A stretch of DNA of 64,000 bases from Deltaproteobacteria bacterium (GTDB lineage: Bacteria; Desulfobacterota; Desulfobacteria; Desulfobacterales; B30-G6). Numbering within the stretch: the stretch's first letter is position 1; every line of letters starts with the position of its first letter. Both the position numbers and the translations under genes were made by a program. The stretch spans positions 62,001 to 126,000 of the forward strand of contig JAJDNW010000130.1 in assembly GCA_022340465.1 (NCBI GenBank), read 5' to 3'. Under the pieces are notes generated by a model. That model had not been told where the DNA came from and did not search any database. It saw nothing but the letters and a program-made list of their open reading frames with translations. Below, in pieces: positions 44,925 through 54,324 of the stretch.

Positions 44925-46272
44925 AGGGTCCATTCTGGTGGTGGAAGACGAAGCCATCGCCCGCAAAAACCTGGTTCACATTTTAAATAAGCAGGGCTAT
45001 ACGGTGACGCCGGCAGAGAGCGGGTCGAAAGCCCTGTCCCTTTTGGCGGCCGAAACCTTCGACCTGGTCCTCACAGACCTGAAAATGGAAAAAGTGGACG
45101 GCATGGAGGTGCTGGCCGAAAGCCGCCGCCGGCACCCGCTGACAGAAGTGATCATCCTCACCGGCTATGCCACGGTGGACTCGGCCGTCAATGCCCTGAA
45201 AGCCGGTGCATACCACTATGTCGCCAAACCGTACAAGATAGAGGCCATTCGCAAAATCGTCAGCGAAGCCCTCATCAAACGCCGCCTCCAGCTCGAAAAC
45301 CTGCAGCTCAAGGAGAGTTTGAAAACGGGCCGGGCCAAACCGATGGTCGTCGGCCAAAGCCCCCCCATGCAAACCGTGCTGAAAACCGTCCAGCGCATCG
45401 CCCCATCGGGCGCCAACGTCCTCCTTCTCGGCGAAAGCGGAACTGGCAAGGAGATCATTGCACAGACGATTCACGACTTGAGCGACCGGGCCTCGAAGCG
45501 CTTCGTGGCCTTCAACTGCGGTTCTTTCAGCGAGGCGTTGATGGCCAACGAGTTGTTCGGGCATGAAAAGGGGGCCTTCACCGGGGCCAATCAATCCAAG
45601 GCAGGACTGCTGGAAACGGCTTCCGGGGGAACGGTTTTTCTCGACGAGATCGGCGACATGCCCCCCACCATGCAGATTCAACTCCTGCGCGTCATACAGG
45701 AGCGGGAGATGCTGAGGGTGGGCGGAACGGCTCCGGTGCCGGTGGATGTCCGCTTCATCGCCGCGACGCATCGTGACCTGCAGCAGGACGTGGAAGGCGG
45801 CCATTTCCGCCAGGACCTTTTTTTCCGGCTGAATGTCATCGCCATCCGACTGCCTCCGCTGGCCGAACGCGAAGGCGACGTCCCCCTGCTGGCCAATTTC
45901 TTCCTGGCCCGAAAGCGCGTCGCCATGCAAAAGGAGATCAAATCCATCGAGCCGGATGCCATGGAGCTATTGAGCCGCTACAGCTGGCCGGGCAATGTGC
46001 GCGAACTGGAAAACACCATCGAGCGTGCCGTGGCCATGGCCGAAGGTGATGTGGTGCGGGTGGCCGATCTGCCGCCCCATATCAACCAGCTGACCATAGA
46101 GACCTATCGCCATGCGTCTGGTGAAATCCCCACTCTGGAAGAAATGGAAAAGCGCTATATCCTGTGGGTGCTGGAGAAGCACAAAGGGAATAAGACCAAG
46201 GCATCCGCTGCCATGGGAATAGATCGGGTATCCCTGTGGCGCAAGATCAAGCGTTATGGTATCGAGGATTAG
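44908..46272 (+). CDS. NtrC-type sigma-54 response regulator
   Basis: A 454-residue regulator. The receiver (about 8-125) has VVEDE, phosphoacceptor D57 in LTDLKME, and VAKPYK. The AAA+ domain carries GESGTGKE, the GAFTGA loop (HEKGAFTGANQ), and FLDEIGDMP. The C-terminal Fis-type helix-turn-helix is KTKASAAMGIDRVSLWRKI. It is coupled to the sensor kinase. The most likely targets are the sigma-54 promoters of the USP operon and the STAS-like gene. Its receiver is strikingly similar to the one inside Lon. Confidence 0.93.
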   Translation: MTTQNEGSILVVEDEAIARKNLVHILNKQGYTVTPAESGSKALSLLAAETFDLVLTDLKMEKVDGMEVLAESRRRHPLTEVIILTGYATVDSAVNALKAGAYHYVAKPYKIEAIRKIVSEALIKRRLQLENLQLKESLKTGRAKPMVVGQSPPMQTVLKTVQRIAPSGANVLLLGESGTGKEIIAQTIHDLSDRASKRFVAFNCGSFSEALMANELFGHEKGAFTGANQSKAGLLETASGGTVFLDEIGDMPPTMQIQLLRVIQEREMLRVGGTAPVPVDVRFIAATHRDLQQDVEGGHFRQDLFFRLNVIAIRLPPLAEREGDVPLLANFFLARKRVAMQKEIKSIEPDAMELLSRYSWPGNVRELENTIERAVAMAEGDVVRVADLPPHINQLTIETYRHASGEIPTLEEMEKRYILWVLEKHKGNKTKASAAMGIDRVSLWRKIKRYGIED

Positions 46273-46373
46273 GCCAGCAAAAAATTCAGCGGACGAAATC
46301 CGTTTTTCAGGGCATCCAGCGATGGGACCGTTCCGACGGGTGTGAGTGGAATCGGGTGGAGAGTTCAAGAAAC

Positions 46374-48227
46374 ATGAAGAGCAACACCAGCGGGAAACCT
46401 GAAAAAGCGGCGGAAGAGGGGCCGGCCCTGGTCCTGAATGAGGAAACGGGACCCGCGTCCTCGGTGCCGGCTGTGCCCGAAGGAATTACGGCACACAAAA
46501 AAGGGGGCATGGGGCAGTTAGCCGCCACGGCGATCTGCGGTAACGACATAACCTCATCCTGCCTGTATGTGTCCGCCCTGGCCATCATCTATGCCGGCCG
46601 GTGGGCACCGCTGGTGCTGCTGATGGTGGCCGGCGTACTTTTCTTGTTTCGATCCATCTATGCGGAGGTGGTAGGGGCGCTGCCGCTCAATGGCGGCGCT
46701 TATAATGCGCTGTTGAACACCACCAGCAAGTACCGGGCATCCATCGCCGCCTGCCTCACGCTTCTTTCCTACATGGCCACAGCCGTCATATCGGCCAGTG
46801 AGGCCATGCACTATGTGCACGTCATGTGGAACGGCTTTCCGGTTACCGCGGCGACGATCAGCGTTCTGGCGTTTTTTATGGTACTGACGATCATCGGCAT
46901 CACCGAATCGTCCCGCGTGGCCATCTTTATTTTTATATTCCACCTGACGACGTTGACGCTGCTGATTGGTGCCAGCATCGTTTACATCAGCGGTGCCGGT
47001 GTCGAGACGTTGCTGAGCAATCTGGGCACAAGAGCTCCGGATGGATTGTTCACCGCCCTTTATTTCGGCTTTGCAGCTTCCCTGCTGGGTATTTCGGGCT
47101 TCGAAAGCTCGGCCAACTTCGTGGAGGAACAAGCCGAGGGGGTCTTCCCCAAAACCTTGAGAAACATGTGGGGGGCGGTCACCCTTTTCAACCCCATGAT
47201 GGCCTTGTTGGCCCTGGCCCTGGTACCCATCGGCCATGTCGGGGGGCACCAGGAGGCCCTGCTGGCCCACATGGCCCAGATTTCCAGCGGCATGTGGCTG
47301 GCCGATCTTATTTCCGTCGATGCCGCCCTTGTGCTGAGCGGCGCAGTGCTGACGAGTTTCATCGGTGTCAACGGGCTCGTGCGGCGCATGGCGCTTGACA
47401 GGTGCCTGCCGCAATTTTTACTGAAGACCGGTCGCCGGGGGACCACCCACCGGATCATCATTGCCTTTTTTATGCTTTGCGTATCGATTTTTCTGATCAC
47501 CGAAGGTCAGTTGAAAGCGCTGGCCGGCGTCTATACCATCTCCTTTCTGGCGGTCATGGCCCTGTTCGGCCTCGGCAACATATTTCTGAAAACGAAACGT
47601 GCAGGCCTTCCCCGGCCCACGGTGGCGCCCCTGATGTCCGTCCTGGTCGCCGTGGCAGCCGTCATCGCCGGTCTGGTCGGCAATGCCGTGATGAATCCAC
47701 CCTATTTGGCGGTATTTCTGGAGTACTTCGCCTTTGCCCTTCTGGTCGTATCCGTTATGCTGGGCCGCATCATCATTCTTCAGGCCTGTCTGTTTATCGT
47801 AAGAGGCATTCTCAAATATTTCATCGGCCGCATGACCTTCATTTCCAGAATGCTGCGCGACAAGATCGATGAGATCAATTCACAGCAGGTGGTCTTCTTC
47901 ACCCGGGGAGACAATCTGGCCAATCTCAACAAGGCTATTTTGTACGTCCAGCAAAATGAACATACCAACCGCCTCAAGGTGGTTACGGTGATTCCGGAGA
48001 AGGGTGAGATCGCGCCTAACCTGAGAAGGGATCTCGACATGCTCGACGAAACGTACCCCGGCATCGATATCGAACTGGTCGTTCAGGTAGGCAAATTCGG
48101 GCCGGAAATGATCGAGACGCTTTCAAAACAATGGAACATTCCGACGAACCTGATGTTCATCGGTTCCCCGGGCACCCATTTCCTGTACGGCCTTGCCGAA
48201 CTGGGGGGAGTCCGCCTGATTATCTGA
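46374..48227 (+). CDS. APC-family amino acid permease with USP-like tail
   Basis: A 617-residue protein. About 45 polar residues precede a block of roughly 12 hydrophobic helices typical of APC permeases (AATAICGNDITSSCLYV; LPLNGGAYNALLNTTSKY; SLLGISGFESSANFVEE). The last 130 residues are soluble (QQVVFFTRGDNLANLNKAIL to MFIGSPGTHFLYG) and resemble a universal-stress-type domain. The substrate is unknown. The gene follows the two-component pair and faces the potassium-uptake genes. Confidence 0.85.
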   Translation: MKSNTSGKPEKAAEEGPALVLNEETGPASSVPAVPEGITAHKKGGMGQLAATAICGNDITSSCLYVSALAIIYAGRWAPLVLLMVAGVLFLFRSIYAEVVGALPLNGGAYNALLNTTSKYRASIAACLTLLSYMATAVISASEAMHYVHVMWNGFPVTAATISVLAFFMVLTIIGITESSRVAIFIFIFHLTTLTLLIGASIVYISGAGVETLLSNLGTRAPDGLFTALYFGFAASLLGISGFESSANFVEEQAEGVFPKTLRNMWGAVTLFNPMMALLALALVPIGHVGGHQEALLAHMAQISSGMWLADLISVDAALVLSGAVLTSFIGVNGLVRRMALDRCLPQFLLKTGRRGTTHRIIIAFFMLCVSIFLITEGQLKALAGVYTISFLAVMALFGLGNIFLKTKRAGLPRPTVAPLMSVLVAVAAVIAGLVGNAVMNPPYLAVFLEYFAFALLVVSVMLGRIIILQACLFIVRGILKYFIGRMTFISRMLRDKIDEINSQQVVFFTRGDNLANLNKAILYVQQNEHTNRLKVVTVIPEKGEIAPNLRRDLDMLDETYPGIDIELVVQVGKFGPEMIETLSKQWNIPTNLMFIGSPGTHFLYGLAELGGVRLII

Positions 48228-48255
48228 TATCGTGTCAATCGCGCGAACAGAAGGA

Positions 48256-48921
48256 TCAACCGTGGCTGCGCAGCTTTTCCAGGGCTTTGTTCGGCCCCAG
48301 CAGGATCATGATATCGCTGTCCTTCAAGATGAACTTGGCGGTGGGAATCATGTTCAGACGCTCCGGGACGAGTTCTTTGATGGCAACCACCTGGACCCCG
48401 TAGCGGTTGATCAGGTTCAACTCTCGCAGGCTTTTCCCGATAAATTCGTTGGGAGGGGCGAGCTGGATGATGCTGAAGCCCTCCAAAACCGGCAGGTACT
48501 CGATCAGGTTTGGGTTGTGCAGGCGTTCGGCCAGGGAAATTGCCATGTCCTTTTCGGGAAACAGGATTTCAGACGCCCCGATTTTTCGTAAAATTCTGCC
48601 GTGGGGCTCGCTGATGGCTTTGGCGATCACCTGCTTCACCCCGATCTCCTTGAGATTGAGCACGGTCAGAATGGAATCGCTGAGCACCGAACCGATGCAC
48701 ACCACGGCGGCATCGAGGTCCCTGACGCCCAGGTTCTCCATTACCCGGCGGTCGGTTGTATCGGCCACCACGGCCTGGCTGACCTTGTCGCGAATATCCT
48801 GAACGCGGGTTTGGTCCTTGTCGACGGCCAGCACTTCATGGCCTTTCTCATAAAGGCGGCTGGCCAGATAGAAGCCGAAATTACCCAATCCCAAAACGGC
48901 ATATTGCTTCATTTTCTTCAC
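48256..48921 (-). CDS. ktrA: Potassium uptake regulatory subunit (KtrA/TrkA)
   Basis: A 221-residue cytoplasmic RCK protein. The NAD-binding loop YAVLGLGNFGFYLASRL starts the RCK-N domain and an acidic DKDQTRVQDI follows; the C-terminal RCK-C domain begins near residue 140 (APPNEFIGKSLREL). It gates the TrkH/KtrB channel encoded just upstream; the start overlaps that gene (GTGA), and ATG 48912 is an alternative. Size fits KtrA rather than the double-length TrkA. Confidence 0.92.
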   Translation of the reverse strand: MKKMKQYAVLGLGNFGFYLASRLYEKGHEVLAVDKDQTRVQDIRDKVSQAVVADTTDRRVMENLGVRDLDAAVVCIGSVLSDSILTVLNLKEIGVKQVIAKAISEPHGRILRKIGASEILFPEKDMAISLAERLHNPNLIEYLPVLEGFSIIQLAPPNEFIGKSLRELNLINRYGVQVVAIKELVPERLNMIPTAKFILKDSDIMILLGPNKALEKLRSHG

Positions 48922-50342
48922 CCGATCATAATGTTTTCTTCAGCGAAATAGTGGCGTTGCATACCCTGGCGGCTGACTGCCAGGGCGATCATCAACGGCC
49001 CCAGGCGTCCGACGAACATGACGCCTGCGATAATCAATTTCCCGGCGGTGGAAAGGCCCGAGGTCACCCCCGTGGACAGCCCTACCGTGCCGAAGGCGCT
49101 GACCACCTCGAAAAGCAGCTCGAGGAATTTCCCCCTGCTCATGGGGTGGGAGACTTCCCCCAACTCGGTCATGAGCATTAACATCGTTGCCGAGAATATA
49201 ACGAAAATGCTTATCATTACAATGCTGACGGCCTTGCCGATGCTTTCCTGGGAAATGGTCCGATGAAAGAGCTGTGGTTTTTCGTGACCGAAAAGCCGGG
49301 ATATTCCCAGGATGATCAAACACGAGAAGGTCGTGGTTTTTATGCCGCCCCCGCATGAACCGGGCGAGGCGCCGATGATCATCAGGAGGATGATCAGAAA
49401 GAGGGCCTCGTTGGACATATCGGAAATGGAGATGGAGTTGAATCCGGCGGTTCTGGCGCTCACCGCGTGGAAAAAACCGACCAGACACCGTTGTAGCGGA
49501 TGAAAGGGGGTCAGGGTATTGTCCCACTCCATGAGCACGATAAGCACGGTGCTGACGAAAAGCAGAATCGCCGTGGAGGACAGGACCAGTTTCGAATGCA
49601 GGCTCAGGCGGGACAGGGGGCGGTGTTTGACGGAGAGCCGGTGGCGGATTTCCGAAAGGACCAGGAACCCGATTCCCCCGCTGATGATAAGAAAACAGAC
49701 GGCCAGGTTTATCGGTACGTTTTCCTGGAAAGACGTGAAACTGTCGGAGAAGGTCGAAAAACCCGCGTTGCAGAAGGCACTGATGGAATGAAAAATGGAG
49801 AGATAAACGGCTTCCCCCTTGGTTCTTCCCGGGAGGAACTGGATAAACATCACCAGGGCGCCGAGGCTTTCGATGACCAGGGTGAAAAGGGCGACGTCCT
49901 TCAAGAGACTGCCGACACTGCGATCACCGCTGTGGGTCAGGGTATCGGAAATGACGACGCGGCCGATCATGCTGGGGCGCTTCCCCGCGACCATCAAAAG
50001 CAGGGTGGAAATGGTCATGATCCCGAGCCCGCCCACCTGGATCATGGCAAGAATCACCACCTGACCGAAGCGGGTCAGTTCGCGGCCCGTGTCGAGCACG
50101 ACAAGCCCGGTGACGCAGGTCGCCGAGGTGGCCGTAAAAAGGGCATTGACAAACCCGATGGGTGTCGCCGTGGATGCCGCCGGAAGCATCAGCAGCAACG
50201 CCCCCGTCAGGATAACGGCGCCAAAACCGAAAATGGCGATACGGGCCGGGGATTTCAACACCGATCGCGACAGATAAGCGGCGAACCTTTTGAACGTTTC
50301 GGCCGTCCAAGACGGATCCGGTTGTTGTTGCAGCATCTGCAT
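48918..50342 (-). CDS. ktrB: Potassium channel-like transporter subunit (KtrB/TrkH)
   Basis: A 474-residue inner-membrane potassium transporter with the four pore repeats of the TrkH/KtrB family; recognisable loops include TSATCVTGLVVLDTG, SAFCNAGFSTFS, SARTAGFNSI and SAFGTVGLSTGVT, each with the selectivity glycine. It is coupled to ktrA. ATG 50336 is an alternative start. With the SLC13, APC and USP genes it completes an ion-homeostasis cluster. Confidence 0.93.
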   Translation of the reverse strand: MQMLQQQPDPSWTAETFKRFAAYLSRSVLKSPARIAIFGFGAVILTGALLLMLPAASTATPIGFVNALFTATSATCVTGLVVLDTGRELTRFGQVVILAMIQVGGLGIMTISTLLLMVAGKRPSMIGRVVISDTLTHSGDRSVGSLLKDVALFTLVIESLGALVMFIQFLPGRTKGEAVYLSIFHSISAFCNAGFSTFSDSFTSFQENVPINLAVCFLIISGGIGFLVLSEIRHRLSVKHRPLSRLSLHSKLVLSSTAILLFVSTVLIVLMEWDNTLTPFHPLQRCLVGFFHAVSARTAGFNSISISDMSNEALFLIILLMIIGASPGSCGGGIKTTTFSCLIILGISRLFGHEKPQLFHRTISQESIGKAVSIVMISIFVIFSATMLMLMTELGEVSHPMSRGKFLELLFEVVSAFGTVGLSTGVTSGLSTAGKLIIAGVMFVGRLGPLMIALAVSRQGMQRHYFAEENIMIG

Positions 50343-50390
50343 CTGATGTACTCTAAGGAATCTCTATCGACGGTATCTGTTTTATCTCGA

Positions 50391-50411
50391 TCCAGGCTTT
50401 TGCAGCGCCGA
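50391..50411 (-). repeat. Partial GCAAAAGCC repeat
   Basis: The minus strand reads CTCGGCGCTGCAAAAGCCTGG, matching the first part of the copies at 30,634 and 35,462. It lies upstream of ktrB in a gap of about 300 bases that shows no gene. Confidence 0.4.
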
Positions 50412-50639
50412 GGTTCGGACAGGACTATAATATAAACATTTGCCATAAATCAAGGCAGGCCTGTAGAAGGAAGGGCTGGCCCGGGATTGGCGGAGCTTCG
50501 GATTGCTTGGCCACCTATTTTGCAGGGGGGCGATCAATGTAACAATAGTTTTGCCGTCAAGGCGATCAGATGTCAAAACGGTTTCCCACTTCTTGTCCTG
50601 CTGCTCCCGGCTCTCGAGGGATGCCTCGGGGACACAATG

Positions 50640-51311
50640 CTACTTTTTCAGAAAGGCGTAGTAGCTGCCCATGTTGTAGACCGCCGCCAGCGGATTGTGA
50701 CCCATCAGCCGGTCTTTTACCGCCAATACCGTCACCGGTGCGTCCAGGTGCTTGATAGCCAGGGAATCGTGGCCGACACACAGTCCCAGCAGGATGTTGA
50801 AATCCACGCGTTGGTCGTTGACAATTTTAGCCTGGTAGATCGGGTTGCACATGGACTCGAACGTGTTGGGGTGTATTTTCTGCTCCTCTTTTAATCCGAG
50901 TGCCTCCTTGGGCGTCCTGCCGGCCTTGCAGGCCACGGAGACCATCTCAAACCCCCGGCCCCTGTAGAACTTGTCCACCATCCTGGCTTCCCCGGCCAAC
51001 CCCACGCAAAACAGCAGGCCCAAGCGCCGATAGTCCATTTTTTCGGCGAACTCGGCGATTTCCAGGATGCGTGGTTTCAGCGGTTTGACGCCGCCGCCCG
51101 CCACGTGTTCGTAGCATTCGGCTTCCTGGATAGATGCATTGCGGGCAAACCTCGATGCCTGCGGATCTTCGTACAGTGCCATGCTTTCGTCGAGAAGCTT
51201 CTTTTCATTCACCGTGGGGCAGGATCCCAAACCTTTACCGTTTTCGATGTTGCACAGCCTCTCCGGCCATTGATAGGGGCATTGGGCGCAACCGGGCGTC
51301 AATTCGTTCAT
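50640..51311 (-). CDS. DUF1847 cysteine-rich metal-binding protein
   Basis: A 223-residue soluble protein of the DUF1847 family. It starts MNELTPGCAQCPYQW with a CxxC pair, and has further cysteines in LFCVGLAGEA, VACKAGRTP, SMCNPI and LGLCVGHDSL, spaced as for a metal or cluster site. AGAAGGAG lies seven bases before ATG 51311, preferred over an upstream ATG. Family members are common in anaerobes; the function is unknown. Confidence 0.82.
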   Translation of the reverse strand: MNELTPGCAQCPYQWPERLCNIENGKGLGSCPTVNEKKLLDESMALYEDPQASRFARNASIQEAECYEHVAGGGVKPLKPRILEIAEFAEKMDYRRLGLLFCVGLAGEARMVDKFYRGRGFEMVSVACKAGRTPKEALGLKEEQKIHPNTFESMCNPIYQAKIVNDQRVDFNILLGLCVGHDSLAIKHLDAPVTVLAVKDRLMGHNPLAAVYNMGSYYAFLKK

Positions 51312-51506
51312 GGAATGCTCCTTCTGAGATTGTATATGCATTATGGAGATAAGGCCTAACGGACTCGATGGAATTATGGCCGATACGTTTCGGCATCATA
51401 GACCTAAATTGAATTTAGGATAGAATTACCCCGGCATCGGCTCATTGTCAAACAGATATCCCCCCGGCGTTTCCGCAGCAACGGGGCCAGGCAGGCAGCA
51501 TATCCC

Positions 51507-51806
51507 TTAAAATTCCCTACCGCCTCTGTAGGTCAGGGTAGGCATGCGGTTGGCACCGGCCTGGCGGGCGACGGCATCGACCTGCTCTAGACACGCCCAG
51601 GCCATGCGCAGATCGAAGTTGCCGGCGAGCGCCTCCTCAACCAGGCGGTTGGGTTCATCGCTGCCAAAGGCTTCCCACCACCAGTTCGGCCCCGATGTGT
51701 CGCCGGTGTGGAGCGCAAAGTGCTCCGGCAGTTCGATGGGTGCATCCGGCCGCACCTGGGTTGAAGCATGCTGCGGCCGGTGATGACCGTCAGACTCCCG
51801 AACCAT
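51507..51806 (-). pseudogene. Remnant of an outer-membrane efflux protein (OprM/NodT-type)
   Basis: About 75 residues match the N-terminal part of RND-efflux outer-membrane lipoproteins: NWWWEAFGSDEPNRLVEEALAG followed by LRMAWACLEQVDAVARQAGA. The frame then stops after MPTLTYRGG, far short of the usual 450 residues, and no signal peptide or partner pump genes are present. It appears to be a decayed fragment left by a deletion. Confidence 0.6.
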
Positions 51807-51869
51807 CGGGTCATTACCAATCGGACATGCCCGGCATGGGACTCAAATTATTGAAATCCTGGTCTTCGG

Positions 51870-51892
51870 AACCCGAATTATCAGTTCGGGTT
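51870..51892. promoter_or_regulatory. Inverted repeat upstream of the four-gene operon
   Basis: AACCCGAA (51,870-51,877) and TTCGGGTT (51,885-51,892) are perfect inverse copies with a 7-base spacer, about 72 bases above the sigma-54-like box. It could be an activator site. It could also be a leftover hairpin, since no T-run follows. Confidence 0.45.
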
Positions 51893-51963
51893 TAGGCGGA
51901 AAATGTTCGCAATGAGTCCGCTTAATTCATTTAAATATAAATAAAATTAATATGTTGAAAATT

Positions 51964-51978
51964 TGGCACGAGTAATGC
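51964..51978 (+). promoter_or_regulatory. Sigma-54-like promoter of the four-gene operon
   Basis: TGGCAC-GAGTA-ATGC has a perfect -24 box and the essential GC of the -12 box at the right distance; the first -12 base deviates. The first start codon is 140 bases downstream. Confidence 0.5.
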
Positions 51979-52117
51979 TATGGTGGCCTGCAGACAGTGT
52001 GAAATCACATGTTTCTACATTTCCACGAAGCAATTGCCGGCGCGAGATCACTCTGAAAAAGCAGGTTGTCACGATACGGAAATATGCGCTCGAACCAACC
52101 AACGAATATGAGAAAAA

Positions 52118-53227
52118 ATGTGGGGGACGCAGGTGACGGTAGCTGAGGATCACAATGGGCCGTACAATCTGTTGGACGGTGCTTCAGGTGAAGTTGCGGA
52201 AGTCGTTGCGGAGACGGACAGTAAACTGAGGATTGCCGCGGATTCTACGTTGCCGCTGGACAAACGGCTGGAGGCCTTTGAAGATATTTTCGAGTCTGAA
52301 GTGGGCGACACCTCACTGGTGAGGGCGCGAAACGTCGAGCGCGAGGTCGGATTGCGCCAGATATATTTGAAGTTTGAGGGCGGCAACCCGACAGGAACGC
52401 AAAAGGACCGTATCGCTTTTGCCCAGGCCATGGACGCCTTGAGGCGCGGATACGACACCATTACCGTGGCCACCTGCGGTAACTACGGCGTTGCCATGGC
52501 GCTGGCGGCCAAGTTTTCCGGGCTGCACAGCCGCATATACATCCCTGAAAAATACCACACCCGCAGGATCCGGGAAATGCAGGACCTCGACGCCGAAATC
52601 GTTCGCGTCGAGGGTGATTACGAATGCGCGGTGGACGTGTCTTCAGAGCAAGCCCGGCAGCATGAATACTACGACGCCAACCCCGGCGGAGAAAACATGC
52701 TCAGCCAGATGCAGGCGTATGGACAAATTGCCTATGAGATTTATGACGAACTGCGCGACGCCCCTGCAGCTGTAGCGGTGCCCGTCTCCAACGGCACGAC
52801 GCTGGCGGGGATATATAAAGGATTCTTAAGCCTGTACCGAAGAGGGAAAACATCGCGCATGCCGCGCATTGTCGCTGGGTCATCGTTCCGAAAGAACCCC
52901 ATTGTACAGGCCTTTAGAAACAAGAAGCGATCCTGTGAAGATCTGAATCCGGTCAAGATACATGAAACCAGCGTGAATGAACCGCTGATTAACTGGCATT
53001 CCATCGATGGCAATCACGCCTTGGGTGCCATCCGTGAAACCAATGGGTGGGCCGCCGATGCTTCGGACCGGGCCATGCGAAACTGCAGCCGGCTGATTAG
53101 CGAAAAGGAGGGCATTCAGGCTCTCCCGGCCTCCTCGGCCGGAATGATCGCCCTGTTGGATCAACACCACAGTGAAGCCTTACCAAATGATCGATATGTT
53201 GTTGTTTTGACGGGAAGAAAATTATGA
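52118..53227 (+). CDS. Threonine-synthase-like PLP enzyme
   Basis: A 369-residue fold-type II PLP enzyme. The PLP lysine is K96 in NPTGTQKDR, the substrate loop is ATCGNYGVAMA, and NGTTLAGIYKG is the glycine-rich phosphate loop; the end is VVLTGRKL. The nearest familiar relatives are threonine synthases and cysteine/diaminopropionate-type beta-replacement or lyase enzymes. GTG 52133 is a possible alternative start. Its stop overlaps the start of the DUF1611 gene, so it is the first of four coupled genes. No hom or thrB genes are adjacent, which argues against ordinary threonine synthesis. Confidence 0.8.
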   Translation: MWGTQVTVAEDHNGPYNLLDGASGEVAEVVAETDSKLRIAADSTLPLDKRLEAFEDIFESEVGDTSLVRARNVEREVGLRQIYLKFEGGNPTGTQKDRIAFAQAMDALRRGYDTITVATCGNYGVAMALAAKFSGLHSRIYIPEKYHTRRIREMQDLDAEIVRVEGDYECAVDVSSEQARQHEYYDANPGGENMLSQMQAYGQIAYEIYDELRDAPAAVAVPVSNGTTLAGIYKGFLSLYRRGKTSRMPRIVAGSSFRKNPIVQAFRNKKRSCEDLNPVKIHETSVNEPLINWHSIDGNHALGAIRETNGWAADASDRAMRNCSRLISEKEGIQALPASSAGMIALLDQHHSEALPNDRYVVVLTGRKL

Positions 53228-54324
53228 CGAAAAATAATGATGCCCACGCCATTGTGTATTGCCAAGGGATGTTCAACACGCTTAACGGAAAGACGGCCCA
53301 TGGACTGGTGCGTTTCACCGAGCGGTATCGGGTTGTTTCCGTGGTGGACGCCCGCTATGAAGGTCGAGATGCCGGTGACGTACTGGATGGGAAACGGCGG
53401 GACATCCCGGTGTTTGCATCGATCGGGGAAGCACACGCGCATGCCTCCCGCGCTTCGGCCCCGGCCACTCATCTCGTGGTGGGGCTGGCACCGGACGGCG
53501 GGCGTTTGGGGGCAGGAGAGCGCCAGGATATTCAAACGGCTCTGAAAATGGGCTTGAACGTGGATTGCGGATTACACGACTTTCTGTCCGATGACCCGGA
53601 AATGGCCGCGATCGCCAGAGAAAAAGATGCGGTTATCCGGGACATTCGCAAGCCGCCGCCGCGGTCGCAACTGCATTTTTTTTCGGGCAAAATAGAAGCG
53701 GTAACATCCCTGAAGATTGCCGTTCTGGGAACCGATTCGGCAGTGGGTAAGCGTACGACTGCCTGGAAGATTGTCCATGGATTTCAGAAGATCGGGCTCA
53801 ATGCCGTACTTGTCGGCACCGGTCAGACTGCCTGGATGCAGGGTGCCCGATACAGTGTCATCATGGATTCGTTGGTAAACGATTTCGTATCCGGTGAAAT
53901 AGAACATGCCGTCTGGTCGGCCTGGGAAGATGAAAAGCCGGACGTCATCGTCATCGAAGGGCAGGGAAGCTTGATGAACCCGGCTTATCCCGGAGGATTC
54001 GAGATTCTTGCCGCCGGGCGGCCGGATGTGATCGTGCTGCAGCATGCGCCGGCCAGATTGGAATATGACGGCTTCCCCGGATATCCAATCCAGCCGCTGG
54101 CACAACAAATACAAGTGATAGAATTGCTCTGCGGCAAGCCGGTCGCGGCCGTGTGCATAAACCACGAAGGGCTTTCCGATCCACAGATACCTTTTGTATG
54201 TGACGCGGTTGCCATGGCTGTCGGCAGGCCGGCGTTCGATGTGCTCAGGGACGGCCCTGAAAAACTCGTCAAGCAATTGAAACGCTATCTGAACAGAGCG
54301 GTACCGGAGTCGGCGGATGGGTAA
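53224..54324 (+). CDS. DUF1611 (DgcN-like) P-loop protein
   Basis: A 366-residue protein of the DUF1611 family. An N-terminal Rossmann-like part (to about 150) is followed by a P-loop domain with VLGTDSAVGKRTTA and VIEGQGSLMNPAYPGG. The characterised relative DgcN is described as a D-glutamate N-acetyltransferase that works with DgcA, a dipeptide-epimerase-like enzyme, in D-glutamate breakdown; a relative of that partner is encoded two genes downstream. It overlaps both neighbours (4 and 8 bases). The exact reaction here is open: acylation or ATP-dependent activation of an amino acid are both plausible. Confidence 0.82.
   Translation: MTKNNDAHAIVYCQGMFNTLNGKTAHGLVRFTERYRVVSVVDARYEGRDAGDVLDGKRRDIPVFASIGEAHAHASRASAPATHLVVGLAPDGGRLGAGERQDIQTALKMGLNVDCGLHDFLSDDPEMAAIAREKDAVIRDIRKPPPRSQLHFFSGKIEAVTSLKIAVLGTDSAVGKRTTAWKIVHGFQKIGLNAVLVGTGQTAWMQGARYSVIMDSLVNDFVSGEIEHAVWSAWEDEKPDVIVIEGQGSLMNPAYPGGFEILAAGRPDVIVLQHAPARLEYDGFPGYPIQPLAQQIQVIELLCGKPVAAVCINHEGLSDPQIPFVCDAVAMAVGRPAFDVLRDGPEKLVKQLKRYLNRAVPESADG

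Larger units (their letters stand above)
51807..52117. other. Intergenic region before the four-gene operon
   Basis: 311 bases without a gene. It contains a perfect inverted repeat AACCCGAA-TTATCAG-TTCGGGTT (51,870-51,892) and a sigma-54-like box (51,964-51,978), then A+T-rich leader up to the first start codon. Confidence 0.55.
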
